Counted from the first letter of the stretch, positions 51,276 to 60,582 are shown. The stretch: 64,000 nucleotides of DNA from Shewanella algidipiscicola (GCF_003605125.1 NZ_QPQT01000005.1:204009-268008), one strand, 5' to 3'. Notes: a model not told the origin generated them from the letters alone. Numbers and translations are program-made.

Positions 51276-53768
51276 ATGAACAGAAGAGATTTTCTTAAGG
51301 GCCTTGCAGCCACCTCTTATGTGACCCTCAGTGGTGCGTCAGTATTGGCCCCCCTTAATGCCCTCGCCAGCACAGGCGCCAACGCCAATGATGGCTGGTT
51401 AACAACCGGGTCGCACTTTGGTGCATTTAAGATGAAACGTAAAAATGGCGTTATCGATCAGGTGATCCCATTTGACCGAGACCAATATCCAACCGATATG
51501 ATTAACGGTATTAAAGGCTTGGTCTACAATCCATCTCGAGTTCGTTACCCTATGGTGCGCTTAGACTTTTTGCTTAACGGCCACAAGAGTGACACCAGCC
51601 AACGTGGTGATTTTCGCTTTGTACGTGTGACCTGGGATAAGGCCTTGTCACTGTTTAAAGATTCACTCGATGAAGTGCAAACTAAATATGGTCCCTCAGG
51701 CCTACACGCTGGCCAAACGGGCTGGCGCGCCACAGGCCAACTGCACTCTTGTACCAGCCATATGCAACGCGCTGTGGGCATGCACGGTAACTTCATCAAA
51801 AAAATCGGTGACTACTCAACCGGAGCCGGTCAAACCATCATGCCTTATGTGCTCGGCTCGACCGAGGTTTATGCTCAGGGCACCTCATGGCCATTGATCC
51901 TGCAAGAGTCCAACACCATTATTTTATGGTCAAATGATCCCTATAAAAACCTACAGGTCGGCTGGAACGCCGAGACTCATGAGTCATTTGCTTACCTTGC
52001 GCAACTTAAAGAAAAAGTGAAACAAGGCAAGATCCGAGTGATCAGCATAGATCCTGTGGTCACCAAAACCCAAAAATACTTGGGTTGTGAACAGCTATAT
52101 GTCAATCCGCAGACCGATGTCGCCTTAATGCTGGGGATCGCCCACGAAATGGTGAGCCAAAACTTGCATGATAAATCGTTTATCGAAGGCTATAGCTTAG
52201 GGTTCGATCAATTCCTTCCCTATCTTATGGGTGAGTCTGACGGTGTACCAAAAACCCCCGAGTGGGCCAGTAAGATCTGCGGTGTTAGCCAAGAGATCAT
52301 CCGCGATCTTGCCAAGGTGATGACCGCAGGACGCACCCAAATCATGATGGGCTGGTGTATTCAGCGCCAACAACATGGCGAGCAGCCCTATTGGATGGCC
52401 GCCGTACTCGCCACTATGATAGGCCAAATTGGCTTACCGGGCGGTGGCATCAGCTATGGTCATCACTATTCGGGTATTGGTGTGCCGTCATCGGGAGCCG
52501 CAGCGCCGGGCGCGTTTCCGCGTAACCTCGATGAAGGCCAAAAGCCGTTATTTGATAACAATGACTTTAAGGGCGCCAGTAGCACTATTCCGGTCGCACG
52601 CTGGATTGATGCCATCTTAGAGCCAGGCAAAACCATTGAAGCCAATGGTTCTAAAGTCACCTATCCAGACATTAAGATGATGGTGTTCTCCGGTAACAAC
52701 CCTTGGAATCACCACCAAGATCGCAACCGCATGAAACGCGCATTTCACAAACTCGAATGTGTCGTCACCATAGATACCAACTGGACAGCCACTTGCCGCT
52801 TCTCTGATATCGTGCTGCCAGCCTGTACCACCTTTGAGCGCAACGATCTGGATGTGTATGGCAGTTATGCCAACCGTGGGATCTTGGCAATGCAAAAGAT
52901 GGTTGAACCACTGTATGAAAGCTTGTCTGATTTTGAGATATTCACCCGCTTTGCCACCTTGATGGGCAAAGGAGAGCAATACACTCGTGGCATGAGTGAG
53001 TTTGACTGGCTCAAAAAACTGTATAACGACTGTAAAGCCGATAACGACGGCAATTTTGCCATGCCTGACTTTGATACCTTCTGGCAGCAAGGTTATGTCC
53101 ACTTTGGCGAGGGCGAGCCATGGACACGTCACGCCGACTTTAGAGATGACCCTGAAATCAACCCGCTGGGGACGCCATCAGGCTTAATTGAAATTTTCAG
53201 TCGTAAAATAGCGCAATTTAATTACGATGATTGCCCCGGTCACCCCACATGGATAGAAAAAACAGAGCGCAGCCATGGGGGCCCAGGTTCAGATAAACAC
53301 CCGATTTGGCTGCAATCTTGCCACCCAGACCATCGCCTGCATTCACAGATGTGCGAATCAGAACAATACCGGGCCACGTATACGGTTCAAGGCCGTGAGC
53401 CTGTGTTCCTTAATCCGCTCGACGCTAAGCAGCGCGGCATTAAAGATGGGGATATCGTGCGGGTATTTAATGACCGTGGCCAACTGCTTGCCGGTGCGGT
53501 GGTGTCTAACCGCTTCCCTCAAGGCATAGTGCGCATCCAAGAAGGCGCTTGGTATGGCCCTGTCGGTAAAGATGGTAGCAAGCAAGGAGGCAACGAAATT
53601 GGTGCATTGTGCAGCTATGGCGATCCTAATACCTTGACTCAGGATATCGGAACCTCAAAATTGGCCCAAGCCTGTTCGGCCTACACCTGTTTGGTCGAAT
53701 TTGAGCGTTATCAAGGTAAAGTGCCTGAGGTCAGCTCATTTAGCGGCCCTATCGAAACGCTGATTTAG
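51276..53768 (+). CDS. torA: Trimethylamine N-oxide reductase TorA
   Basis: 830 residues. A twin-arginine signal ([13 protein letters not shown], Arg3-Arg4) exports the folded enzyme. The mature part is a bis-MGD molybdoenzyme of the DMSO reductase family: [15 protein letters not shown] carries the serine that ligates molybdenum, and [23 protein letters not shown] and the C-terminal [12 protein letters not shown] domain bind the cofactor. It reduces TMAO to trimethylamine as an anaerobic electron acceptor. Third gene of torECAD, matured by TorD. Confidence 0.95.
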   Translation: MNRRDFLKGLAATSYVTLSGASVLAPLNALASTGANANDGWLTTGSHFGAFKMKRKNGVIDQVIPFDRDQYPTDMINGIKGLVYNPSRVRYPMVRLDFLLNGHKSDTSQRGDFRFVRVTWDKALSLFKDSLDEVQTKYGPSGLHAGQTGWRATGQLHSCTSHMQRAVGMHGNFIKKIGDYSTGAGQTIMPYVLGSTEVYAQGTSWPLILQESNTIILWSNDPYKNLQVGWNAETHESFAYLAQLKEKVKQGKIRVISIDPVVTKTQKYLGCEQLYVNPQTDVALMLGIAHEMVSQNLHDKSFIEGYSLGFDQFLPYLMGESDGVPKTPEWASKICGVSQEIIRDLAKVMTAGRTQIMMGWCIQRQQHGEQPYWMAAVLATMIGQIGLPGGGISYGHHYSGIGVPSSGAAAPGAFPRNLDEGQKPLFDNNDFKGASSTIPVARWIDAILEPGKTIEANGSKVTYPDIKMMVFSGNNPWNHHQDRNRMKRAFHKLECVVTIDTNWTATCRFSDIVLPACTTFERNDLDVYGSYANRGILAMQKMVEPLYESLSDFEIFTRFATLMGKGEQYTRGMSEFDWLKKLYNDCKADNDGNFAMPDFDTFWQQGYVHFGEGEPWTRHADFRDDPEINPLGTPSGLIEIFSRKIAQFNYDDCPGHPTWIEKTERSHGGPGSDKHPIWLQSCHPDHRLHSQMCESEQYRATYTVQGREPVFLNPLDAKQRGIKDGDIVRVFNDRGQLLAGAVVSNRFPQGIVRIQEGAWYGPVGKDGSKQGGNEIGALCSYGDPNTLTQDIGTSKLAQACSAYTCLVEFERYQGKVPEVSSFSGPIETLI

Positions 53769-53796
53769 GTAATGGCCAACGCCAAGGAGACAGACA

Positions 53797-54447
53797 ATGA
53801 GTCACAGTAACGCACACGACAATAGCATTAACCAAGGTAGAGCCATGGTCTACCGCTTACTGTCGGCATTATTTGCTAAAGAAGTCGACCAGCCGTTATT
53901 GCATGAGCTGACCAGTGCGCAAGCGCAAGCTTTCTTGGCACAACTGGCAAGCGACCCGCTTTTGGGCACTGATGTGGCTAAGATCAACGCGGTATTGCTA
54001 GGCTTAACCACAGATAAAGCGCTGCTAGAACTGGCTGCCGACTATTGTGGCCTGTTTTTAGTCGGAACCAAACACAGCGCTAGCCCGTACGCCAGCCTGT
54101 ATATGGCCAGCAATAAACAAGATGGTGATGAAGTGCTGCTATTTGGTGAGCAACATCAACAAATGCTCGACCATTTAGAACAGAGTCAGTTACAGGTTCA
54201 GAGTGAATTTCCTGAGCCTGCCGATCATCTAGCGGTGATTTTGGCCTATGTAGCCCATCAAGCCAATCGGGTCAATAGCGCCACACAACTGGCGTTTATC
54301 AACGATTATCTTAACAGTTGGTTGGCGACATTTAGCGATAAAGTGGGTCAGTGTGATAATGGTCAGTTTTATACCGCGCTCGCCAACTTAACCACCCATT
54401 GGGTTAAGAGCGACTGTGAAACGCTCGCCGCATCACAATCGCATTAA
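53797..54447 (+). CDS. torD: TorA-specific chaperone TorD
   Basis: 216 residues, all helical. [22 protein letters not shown] begins the TorD/DmsD fold, and [23 protein letters not shown] plus [14 protein letters not shown] (the EPxDH signature) are its marks. It binds the TorA signal and apoenzyme and aids molybdenum cofactor insertion before Tat export. AAGGAG lies before the ATG; the operon ends here with a terminator. Confidence 0.94.
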   Translation: MSHSNAHDNSINQGRAMVYRLLSALFAKEVDQPLLHELTSAQAQAFLAQLASDPLLGTDVAKINAVLLGLTTDKALLELAADYCGLFLVGTKHSASPYASLYMASNKQDGDEVLLFGEQHQQMLDHLEQSQLQVQSEFPEPADHLAVILAYVAHQANRVNSATQLAFINDYLNSWLATFSDKVGQCDNGQFYTALANLTTHWVKSDCETLAASQSH

Positions 54448-54466
54448 TAATTTGGTACTACACGAA

Positions 54467-54496
54467 TAAAAGCGCCGCTTCTGCGGCGCTTTTTTA
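54467..54496 (+). terminator. Terminator of torECAD
   Basis: AAAAGCGCCGC / GCGGCGCTTTTTT hairpin with a TTCT tetraloop; also serves the convergent helicase gene. Confidence 0.9.
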
Positions 54497-54506
54497 TAGG
54501 TACTGT

Positions 54507-55727
54507 TCAGCCGCGCCCACGGCGCTTAGCGCGGCGTTTTTGCGCTGATTTCCCCAGCTTACCCGCCAACGGCGCCATTTTGGTCAAGTCAGGCTCAAAC
54601 CCTGGTAACCACTGCTGCGGCAAACGCTTATCCAATAGGGCTTCGACCTCTTCGAGCAGCAAGGCGTCCTCTTCGCTATACAGGGTAACGGCCAGCCCTT
54701 TTTGTCCGGCTCGCCCAGTGCGACCAATGCGATGCACATAATCTTGCGCCACAAACGGCAACTCATAATTGACCACATAATCGAGCGAGGGAATATCGAT
54801 ACCACGAGCCGCCACATCGGTTGCTACCAACACGTTAATGTCGCCAGCCTTAAAAGCTTGCAGCACTTGCTCTCGCCCCCCTTGCGTCAATGAACCATGC
54901 AACACCTTAGCCGCGATACCTGCATCGTTCAGGCGTTGAACTAACTTATCGGCAGCGACCTTTTTACGACTAAACACCAAGACCCGCTGCCACTGACCTT
55001 GACGAATAAGATGGCTGAGTACAGCAAACTTATTATCACTATCGACGGCATAAACCCGCTGTTCAATGTCGCGCGCGGAGCTGTGAGGCGAATCGACCTC
55101 GATACGTTTTGGGCTGCGCAATAAATTGCGACTAAAGCGCAGTACGCTATCGTCAAGGGTGGCTGAAAATAACAAGGTCTGACGGCGGGGCGGCAGCTGC
55201 GCCATCACGGCATTTATCTCATCCATAAAGCCCATATCTAACATGCGGTCTGCTTCATCAAAGACCAGATATGAGACCGAGTCTAAATTTAATCCGCCGC
55301 GGCGAAGGTGATCGAGTAATCGTCCAGGGGTTGCGACTAACAGGTCAACACCTTGGTTTAATTGGCTTTGCTGCGCATCTATGCTGACCCCACCATACAC
55401 TACAGCGCTGCGCAGCGATGTCATCTGCGCAAGCGCTTGTACACTCGCTTGCACCTGCAGTGCCAACTCCCGTGTTGGGACTAAAATGAGCGCCTTAATC
55501 GCCACAGGTGAATGAGTCGCCTCATCCTGCTGCGCCAGCAGTTGTTGCAAGATAGGCAACACAAATGCGGCGGTTTTCCCTGTGCCGGTTTGCGCCGAGG
55601 CGAGTATGTCGTGATGCGCTAAAATGGCTGGAATGGCGGCGGCCTGAATCGCCGTTGGCTGCGTAAAGTCCATGTGTGACAGCGCACTGAGTAATGATGA
55701 ATGTAAGCCTAATTGAGCAAATTGCAT
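54507..55727 (-). CDS. DEAD-box RNA helicase, RhlE type
   Basis: 406 residues from the ATG at 55727; 22 codons of frame before it lack a ribosome site. Motifs: QPTAIQAAAIP (Q motif), AQTGTGKT, PTRELA, TPGRLLDH, VFDEADRMLD, SATL, DVAARGIDI, HRIGRTGRAG, then a basic tail ending KRRAKRRGRG. It is the last core gene before the accessory island. The RhlE assignment rests on length and basic tail only. Confidence 0.9.
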   Translation of the reverse strand: MQFAQLGLHSSLLSALSHMDFTQPTAIQAAAIPAILAHHDILASAQTGTGKTAAFVLPILQQLLAQQDEATHSPVAIKALILVPTRELALQVQASVQALAQMTSLRSAVVYGGVSIDAQQSQLNQGVDLLVATPGRLLDHLRRGGLNLDSVSYLVFDEADRMLDMGFMDEINAVMAQLPPRRQTLLFSATLDDSVLRFSRNLLRSPKRIEVDSPHSSARDIEQRVYAVDSDNKFAVLSHLIRQGQWQRVLVFSRKKVAADKLVQRLNDAGIAAKVLHGSLTQGGREQVLQAFKAGDINVLVATDVAARGIDIPSLDYVVNYELPFVAQDYVHRIGRTGRAGQKGLAVTLYSEEDALLLEEVEALLDKRLPQQWLPGFEPDLTKMAPLAGKLGKSAQKRRAKRRGRG

Positions 55728-56379
55728 GCAAATTAACCTGTTGCTTGCAGATACAAGCGTAAAAACAATAAGTAACGAGTAAGAGACAATCAATAAGCGC
55801 CAAGTTTACCAGATTTACGCCAGTTGTAAGCCACCTAACCCGTTAAGACTGACGCTACGCTAGCACTGTGTTAATTTGTACTGACTCATACACGAACTGA
55901 CACTTTTAGATTTTTAACGTGACCTTATCTAACATTGAAGCATTTCTTGATTAATGTCTGAAAGGAACGATAAGCAGACGGTCGCTCTAACTCGTTTTTG
56001 GACAAAAGTGTGCTTGCCTTCGAATGAAGGTGTTGGCTTTTTTGGGCTTGTAACATTTAGTCGAGTTAGTTTTTATTGATTGATGGTAGCGTTAACCTTC
56101 ATGGCAACCCATTGCCTGCAGCATGCCTTTTGTGCAAGTGCTTCTGTGACACGCCGCACCTACACCGGCTTATCTATCTCTTCGATTTACCCGTAATTGG
56201 TATCCACAGAACCGTTAAAAGCAAAATCGTTTTTGGACAAAAGTATCTTGACCTTCGAATCAAGGTGTTGGCTTTTTTGGGCTTGTAACATTTAGTCGAG
56301 TTAGTTTTTATTGATTGATGGTAGCGTTAACCTTCATGGCAACCAATTGCCTGCAGCATGCCTTTCGTGCAGGTCCTTC

Positions 56380-56456
56380 TGTGACACGCCGCAAGTACAA
56401 TCCCTGTAGGCTCTGCCGTGACATCCCTGTCACGGAAGGTCACAGCCGCACCTACA
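56380..56456. repeat. Twin-hairpin module in repeat unit 2
   Basis: Hairpin A: TACA / TGTA (56396-56408, loop ATCCC). Hairpin B: CCGTGACA / TGTCACGG (56416-56435, loop TCCC). An outer stem TGTGAC (56380-56385) / GTCACA (56439-56444) encloses both. Flanked by direct GCCGCA at 56388 and 56445. Confidence 0.8.
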
Positions 56457-56689
56457 CCGACTTATCTATCTCTTCGATTTAGCCGTAATTAGTATCCACA
56501 TAGCCGTTAAAAGCAAAATTATTTTTGGACAAAAGTGTGTTGGCCTTCGAATGAAGGTGTTGGCTTTTTTTGGGCTTGTAACATTTAGTCGAGTTAGGTT
56601 TTATTGATTGATGGTAGCGTTAACCTTCATGGCAACCCATTGCCTGCAGCATGCCTTTTGTGCAGGTACTTCCTCGGCACCGCTGTAAA

Positions 56690-56728
56690 CCCATCCTTGG
56701 GCGCTCTGCGATTTCATCCCTGAAATCG
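56690..56728. repeat. Twin-hairpin module in repeat unit 3
   Basis: Hairpin A: CCCA / TGGG (56690-56701, loop TCCT). Hairpin B: CGATTTCA / TGAAATCG (56709-56728, loop TCCC). Stem sequences differ from unit 2 while pairing and loops are kept. Confidence 0.8.
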
Positions 56729-56874
56729 AAGGCCTCAGCCGCACCTACACCCGAGTTCTTAATCTCTTCGATTTGACCTTACTAGTGTCACTCGGACAAT
56801 CAAAAGCTAACTCTGTTTTGGACAAAAGTGAGCTAGATTTCTAGCTCTAATTCGTGAGTTTCAGATTAAAATTT

Positions 56875-57120
56875 CTATGGATTAACATCTAAAGGAGGTG
56901 CGCCGTAGATGTCATCTGGATTTTTTGTTAGTTTTTTACCTAGACGCCTAGATTTAAGGTTGTCTCGTACAGTGTTAAGCATTTCTCGCTTAGATTCTGT
57001 TACCCATGATTCTTGAGAAGAGTCATATTTGAGAAAATAATCTGTGAGGCCACCCTTTATTAATGTGAATTGATCTCTGTAATTATCAAATTCATCAGGA
57101 ATATCACTCCTATATGGGTC
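56875..57120 (-). pseudogene. C-terminal fragment of an unknown gene cut by the IS element
   Basis: An uninterrupted minus-strand frame of 81 codons runs from the IS edge (57120) to TAG at 56875-56877. The product is hydrophilic and charged (DEFDNYRDQFTLIKGG ... KSRRLGKKLTKNPDDIYG). No family recognised. The 5' part is gone: the sequence beyond the IS does not continue it. Confidence 0.6.
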
Positions 57121-57133
57121 CTGGGGGATCCCC

Positions 57134-58066
57134 TCATAATTCAGGTCTCCCAGCAGTGTGAACCAACTTTATGTATTCATGCATTGCCCAGCGTAAATGC
57201 TGCGCTGTTATTTGATAGTTTTCCCTCCGCCGAACCTCTTTCCCCAATCTGACAATCGACAGCACAGGCCGGTGCCGAATGGTGTTGGCCTGAAAGTGTT
57301 TTTGCCAGCCTAGATGTAAGGCAACGATACCAATTAGCCATAAGGCAATTTCTGCCAGCATAGCGATGAGCAGCAACACATCTAGCCGCTTCGGACAACG
57401 ACTTTTGCAGTGCCTCAGCCCCATGCCGTATTGTGGACTCTTCAAGTCTCGAAAGGTCTCTTCAATCTGCATTCGCTTAGCGTAGAGCTTTGTCACTTGG
57501 GCCGAGTTAAAGTGATTAGGTGGTAAGTTGGTTGCCAATAGCCACGGCTCTTTGCTGCTTCTTCCGTAGCTTGCTTGGGCGGTATGGTTTCTTCCTGCAT
57601 TTGAGGAACGGCGGTCTTTACGACCTTTTTCTTTCGCTTTGTACAGGTGTAAATGACAGGGCAATGGGCTTTTTCGGGCAAGGTTAACACGGCCGATGTA
57701 TTTGGCTTTGTTCGTTGCTGTTGGGTAAAGCGACTTATTGGAGTGCCATTGATGTGTTCCAACATGCTGATAACTGACGTCACCACGAACACGCCCTAAC
57801 CAAAACCAGCCGTGACTTGCTACTTGAGCGAACCAAGTATTGCGATAGCCAGCATCGGTGACGATTAGCGGACAGCAGCCATTCGGAAGCACCTTTGTCA
57901 ACTCAGTCAGAAAAACATTGTGGCTGCGAGGTGCGTTGTAATCTTTGAATTCAAAAGTACGCTCATAAAGGGTCACGCTGCGCCCTTGAACACTGATGGA
58001 GGCGCGCAATGTCATCAAGCGGAGTTGTTCTCTTACATCGGCCCAATCGACAAGCACGATAGGCAT
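57134..58066 (-). CDS. IS10-like transposase, catalytic part (split gene)
   Basis: 310 residues beginning MPIVLVDWADVREQ, which aligns with the middle and end of IS10 transposase. All three catalytic acids are present: Asp in VLVDW, Asp in VTDAGYR, and Glu in the YAKRMQIEETFRDLK signature (Y-2-R-3-E-6-K). The N-terminal part is in another frame (58078-58350); a stop codon (TGA) six bases upstream of this ATG blocks simple readthrough. Probably inactive as a full transposase unless the ends are made separately. Confidence 0.8.
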   Translation of the reverse strand: MPIVLVDWADVREQLRLMTLRASISVQGRSVTLYERTFEFKDYNAPRSHNVFLTELTKVLPNGCCPLIVTDAGYRNTWFAQVASHGWFWLGRVRGDVSYQHVGTHQWHSNKSLYPTATNKAKYIGRVNLARKSPLPCHLHLYKAKEKGRKDRRSSNAGRNHTAQASYGRSSKEPWLLATNLPPNHFNSAQVTKLYAKRMQIEETFRDLKSPQYGMGLRHCKSRCPKRLDVLLLIAMLAEIALWLIGIVALHLGWQKHFQANTIRHRPVLSIVRLGKEVRRRENYQITAQHLRWAMHEYIKLVHTAGRPEL

Positions 58067-58077
58067 TGCTCATGGTT

Positions 58078-58350
58078 TTAAAAGAGTGCACCGCAAAGAT
58101 GCATTGCATGCCAGCGATATATCGTCAATCGGTCGTTATTGATGTGGCGATTACCGAGCAAGCGGTCAATGCGTTTGATACTGTGCTTAGGCGCCACATT
58201 ACCAGAGATATTACGGCCTAGCTGGGTCAAAGAGAGTTGATCACCATCTAGTAATGATTTAGTGGCAACCATAAGAGAATTAAGACGTTTTTTGTGGATG
58301 GAAGAGCATTGATTGCTAAGAGAGTCATGTAGTATTGTAATGTCACGCAT
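58078..58350 (-). CDS. IS10-like transposase, N-terminal part (split gene)
   Basis: 90 residues: ILHDSL, KRLNSLMVATKSLLDG, LTQLGRNI and KRIDRLLGNRHINNDRLTIYRWHA follow the IS10 N-terminal DNA-binding region. The frame ends at TAA (58078) after GALF, a short distance before the catalytic frame starts. Compared with IS10 the junction is about 14 bases longer and shifted, so a small insertion or frameshift is likely. Confidence 0.78.
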   Translation of the reverse strand: MRDITILHDSLSNQCSSIHKKRLNSLMVATKSLLDGDQLSLTQLGRNISGNVAPKHSIKRIDRLLGNRHINNDRLTIYRWHAMHLCGALF

Positions 58351-58450
58351 GGTGTTGTTCTAGTTTGTTTTTGGCGAAATTGATTAGATCAAACAGCACC
58401 ATGCGTGTCTACTAATTGATTGTAAAAGGAATTATCTGGGGATTCCCTAG

Positions 58451-58465
58451 AGTGAGGCGTTAGCT
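58451..58465 (+). other. Remnant of an attC site (R' end) abutting the IS
   Basis: AGTGAGGCGTTAGC follows the IS directly. GAGGCGTTAG is the usual right end of an integron attC site; the rest of the site is missing. Confidence 0.5.
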
Positions 58466-58512
58466 AACTTGCCATATCGTTGAGCATTAAATTTCGAATA
58501 AAAGGATTTAAC

Positions 58513-59745
58513 TTGAAAAAAATAATACTATTTTGCCTACTTGCTTCTAGTCCCGCTTTCTCTGAAGAGCATGATCACGAACAGTTTCTTTTACAGGCAG
58601 TAAAAATCGGAAACCAAATACAAGAACAAACGAAAGATAAAACTTTAATTGAGAAAATCTCATTCACTGAACGCTTTGCCAAAGATTTTTCTAACAATCC
58701 CATCGCTTTAGATATTATTATGCAAGGGCTTAGTGTTGAGTACTCTTTTGCTGGTTCACATAGTAAGGCCTTAATTACTAGAGATAAAACTGCTGAAATA
58801 GAAAGCTCTAGTGTTGAAGATTTAGCTAACTATAATGCAAAAAGTGCTGTAGTCGAAATTTTGGAACGGGCTAAAACACATCAAATCGTTATGGTCAATG
58901 AAGCTCATGATATTTCACAACACAGAGTTTTAACTTACCGCCTACTAAAGGGGTTATGGAAACAAGGCTATCGCTACTTTGCCGCTGAAACATTAAGTAG
59001 CTCCGCTACTCTGCAAATTGATAGAGGCTTTATAACTAAGCAAGTTGGTTATTATACACGTGAAGCCCTATATGCAAATCTAGTGCTTACAGCAAAAGAA
59101 ATAGGATTTGAAATTGTTTCATATGACCAACATAAGCCAAGTAAACTTAATACAATTGATGAGCGGGAAACTAATTCTGCACTAACCCTCAAAGAGAAAG
59201 TCTTTGATAAAGATCCCGACGCAAAAATCATTATCCATGTTGGTTACTCTCATATAAATGAGGAAAAATGGCTAGCAAGTAAACTTAAAAAGTACACAGG
59301 TTTAGAAACACTGACCATTGATCAAACTACACGTATAGAACGAAGTAATACTAAGTATGAACATCCTACGTATTCTAGAGCTGTTAAAAACGTCGAATTG
59401 CAAGAACCATTTATTTTTGTAAAAGGTAACGAAGTTTGGAGTTCTGATTCGAATAAATGGGATATCTCAATTTTTTGGCCAAGGACAAGTTACCTTAATG
59501 GACGCCCAAAGTGGGCTTCTTTAGGCCGAGTTAATTACAACGTAAGTACAAATGATTGTAAGAATTCGTACCCTTGTATGGTTGACGTTTTTAAATTTAA
59601 CCATAAAGATGAAGTTCCCTTGGATAGAGTGCTAATTTCATCTAAAAACGACCACAAGTCAGTCTTTTTATCGCAAGGTGATAATATTATAGTGACGACT
59701 GATAGTAGTGGCAATCAGATTAATAAAATCAAGATTCAGAATTAA
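58513..59745 (+). CDS. Exported TIKI/EreA-ChaN-like protein in a gene cassette
   Basis: 410 residues from a TTG at 58513, chosen because AAGGA lies 6 bases upstream and the product then starts with a signal peptide (KKIILFCLLASSPAFSEE). The core has VMVNEAHDISQHRVLTYRLLKGL, YFAAETL and IIIHVGYSHINEEKW; paired E-x-H and H-x-G-x-S-H motifs occur in the TIKI/EreA-ChaN superfamily of haem-binding and metalloenzyme-like proteins. That assignment is tentative. The C-terminal 130 residues are beta-rich. AT-rich relative to the core genes. An attC site follows 5 bases after the stop, so this is an integron-type cassette. Confidence 0.65.
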   Translation: MKKIILFCLLASSPAFSEEHDHEQFLLQAVKIGNQIQEQTKDKTLIEKISFTERFAKDFSNNPIALDIIMQGLSVEYSFAGSHSKALITRDKTAEIESSSVEDLANYNAKSAVVEILERAKTHQIVMVNEAHDISQHRVLTYRLLKGLWKQGYRYFAAETLSSSATLQIDRGFITKQVGYYTREALYANLVLTAKEIGFEIVSYDQHKPSKLNTIDERETNSALTLKEKVFDKDPDAKIIIHVGYSHINEEKWLASKLKKYTGLETLTIDQTTRIERSNTKYEHPTYSRAVKNVELQEPFIFVKGNEVWSSDSNKWDISIFWPRTSYLNGRPKWASLGRVNYNVSTNDCKNSYPCMVDVFKFNHKDEVPLDRVLISSKNDHKSVFLSQGDNIIVTTDSSGNQINKIKIQN

Positions 59746-59750
59746 AGTTA

Positions 59751-59845
59751 GCTAACAAGCTAATTAATAAGGACAAAAAACAGTTGGCTGTTTTCGTTCC
59801 TCAACATTTTAGCCAACAATTTTTGCCCATTATTAGGGCGTTATG
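59751..59845 (+). repeat. Integron attC site
   Basis: 95 bp from GCTAACAAGC (R'' side) to GGGCGTTATG (R' side). Inside, GTTGGCT and AGCCAAC form the central inverted repeat and imperfect pairing continues outward. Length and boxes fit Vibrio/Shewanella-type attC sites. Confidence 0.82.
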
Positions 59846-59863
59846 TTTTTAGGAGACTCAACA

Positions 59864-60142
59864 TTGAGCTACGTTAAGGATAAAAACAAAAATCAAATTT
59901 TGGATGAAATGGAAGGCACAGCACAGGTTGGCAGCTTAATACATGAACAACAAAAAGCGGCAATTTCGGTTAGATGTACGGAAGATATTGAAGCGGCTTT
60001 AGCTAAGGTCGAAACGCAGTTAAAACTCAACTCGGAATCATCAGACAGAGTTGGCAACAAACTTTTCTGGTTAAATGTAGTTCTGGCTTCGGCAACTTTT
60101 GTCGCTGCAGTTGCAACAGTGATTATTGCTATAAAAACATAA
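59864..60142 (+). CDS. Small protein with C-terminal membrane helix (cassette gene)
   Basis: 92 residues from a TTG at 59864, which has AGGAG 8 bases upstream; the ATG at 59843 is part of the attC end. A soluble helical region (VETQLKLNSESSDRVGNKL) leads to one C-terminal membrane helix (WLNVVLASATFVAAVATVII). No family recognised. It is the first gene after the attC site and is followed by a second small gene after 51 bp with no attC between them, so both belong to one cassette. Confidence 0.6.
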   Translation: MSYVKDKNKNQILDEMEGTAQVGSLIHEQQKAAISVRCTEDIEAALAKVETQLKLNSESSDRVGNKLFWLNVVLASATFVAAVATVIIAIKT

Positions 60143-60193
60143 TAATTTTACTGTCAGTCAATAGTGCTGATAATGGGGCTTAAGGAGTAGCTT

Positions 60194-60394
60194 TTGAATA
60201 ACGAAAAAGCAAAAAGAACTCTCGAGGACGTTGAAAATACCTTCTACGAAACTATGAGTAAGAACACCGTTTTTTCATCTCTGAATCGTTCTGCTTCGGC
60301 GCTTGAAAGGTTGTCGAATAATACTGAAACACTGGCGGCAGAAATGAAAAGCGCGAGGAGAAAACAAGCCACCCATTATAAAACAATAACATAA
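60194..60394 (+). CDS. Small hydrophilic protein, second gene of the same cassette
   Basis: 66 residues from a TTG with AAGGAG 7 bases upstream. Helical and polar, with heptad-like Leu spacing (SASALERLSNNTETLAAEM) that may form a coiled coil, perhaps with the helical part of its neighbour (inference). No family recognised. No complete attC site is seen after it. Confidence 0.55.
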   Translation: MNNEKAKRTLEDVENTFYETMSKNTVFSSLNRSASALERLSNNTETLAAEMKSARRKQATHYKTIT

Positions 60395-60455
60395 TACGCT
60401 TTCGGTTTATGTTCAATCGCCGTGCTGTGATTTGGCCATTCTAGGTCGATACGAT

Positions 60456-60569
60456 ATGGCCGGAATATCGATGTATGACGAAATGAAGCCTGCTGACTTA
60501 AAAATGGCGTATTTCAGCTGCACTAAACCAACCTATTGCATCAGAAGAACAGCAGGTTTTGTAATGTAA
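60456..60569 (+). pseudogene. Short conserved-looking gene fragment
   Basis: MAGISMYDEMKPADLKMAYF and more reads as protein up to TAA at 60567-60569; the frame is open back to 60390 without a clear start. It lies 14 bases from the end of the transposase gene. Family not identified. Confidence 0.35.
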
Positions 60570-60582
60570 TAAAGCGTTAATA

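Larger units (their letters stand above)
55990..56832. repeat. Tandem array of a 235-bp repeat (three units plus a fragment)
   Basis: The anchor TTTTTGGACAAAAG begins units at 55995, 56230, 56522 and (degenerate) 56815, so periods are 235, 292 and 293 bp. Each unit continues with CTTCGAATNAAGGTGTTGGC, a T run, TAACATTTAGTCGAGTTAG and GTAGCGTTAACCTTCATGGC, and ends with CGTTAAAAGC. Units 2 and 3 carry an extra twin-hairpin module (see separate entries); unit 1 lacks it. No convincing gene: frames across the repeats are fortuitous. 160 bp of plain sequence separate the array from the helicase start. Confidence 0.88.
57121..58450 (-). mobile_element. IS10-like insertion sequence (IS4 family), 1330 bp
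   Basis: Ends CTGGGGGATCCCCTCATAAT (57121) and, inverted, CTAGGGAATCCCCAGATAAT (58450) match each other at 18 of 22 positions and resemble IS10 ends; IS10 is 1329 bp. The 9-bp flanks (ATATGGGTC left, AGTGAGGCG right) do not match, so there is no target duplication. It contains a transposase split into two frames. Confidence 0.9.

Noticed and set aside
56076..56288. 70-codon frame in repeat array 1 (and 104-codon frame at 61626-61940 in array 2)
   Set aside because: Both are translations of the 235-bp repeat and its hairpins; no ribosome site, and similarity between them comes from repeat copies.
55990..56832. Repeat array 1 as attC sites or a CRISPR
   Set aside because: The units lack paired R''/R' boxes and exceed attC length; there are no regular short repeats with spacers.
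58066..58078. Programmed frameshift restoring the IS10 transposase
   Set aside because: The -1 frame meets TGA before the catalytic ATG, so slippage at the T/A run does not fuse the two parts.
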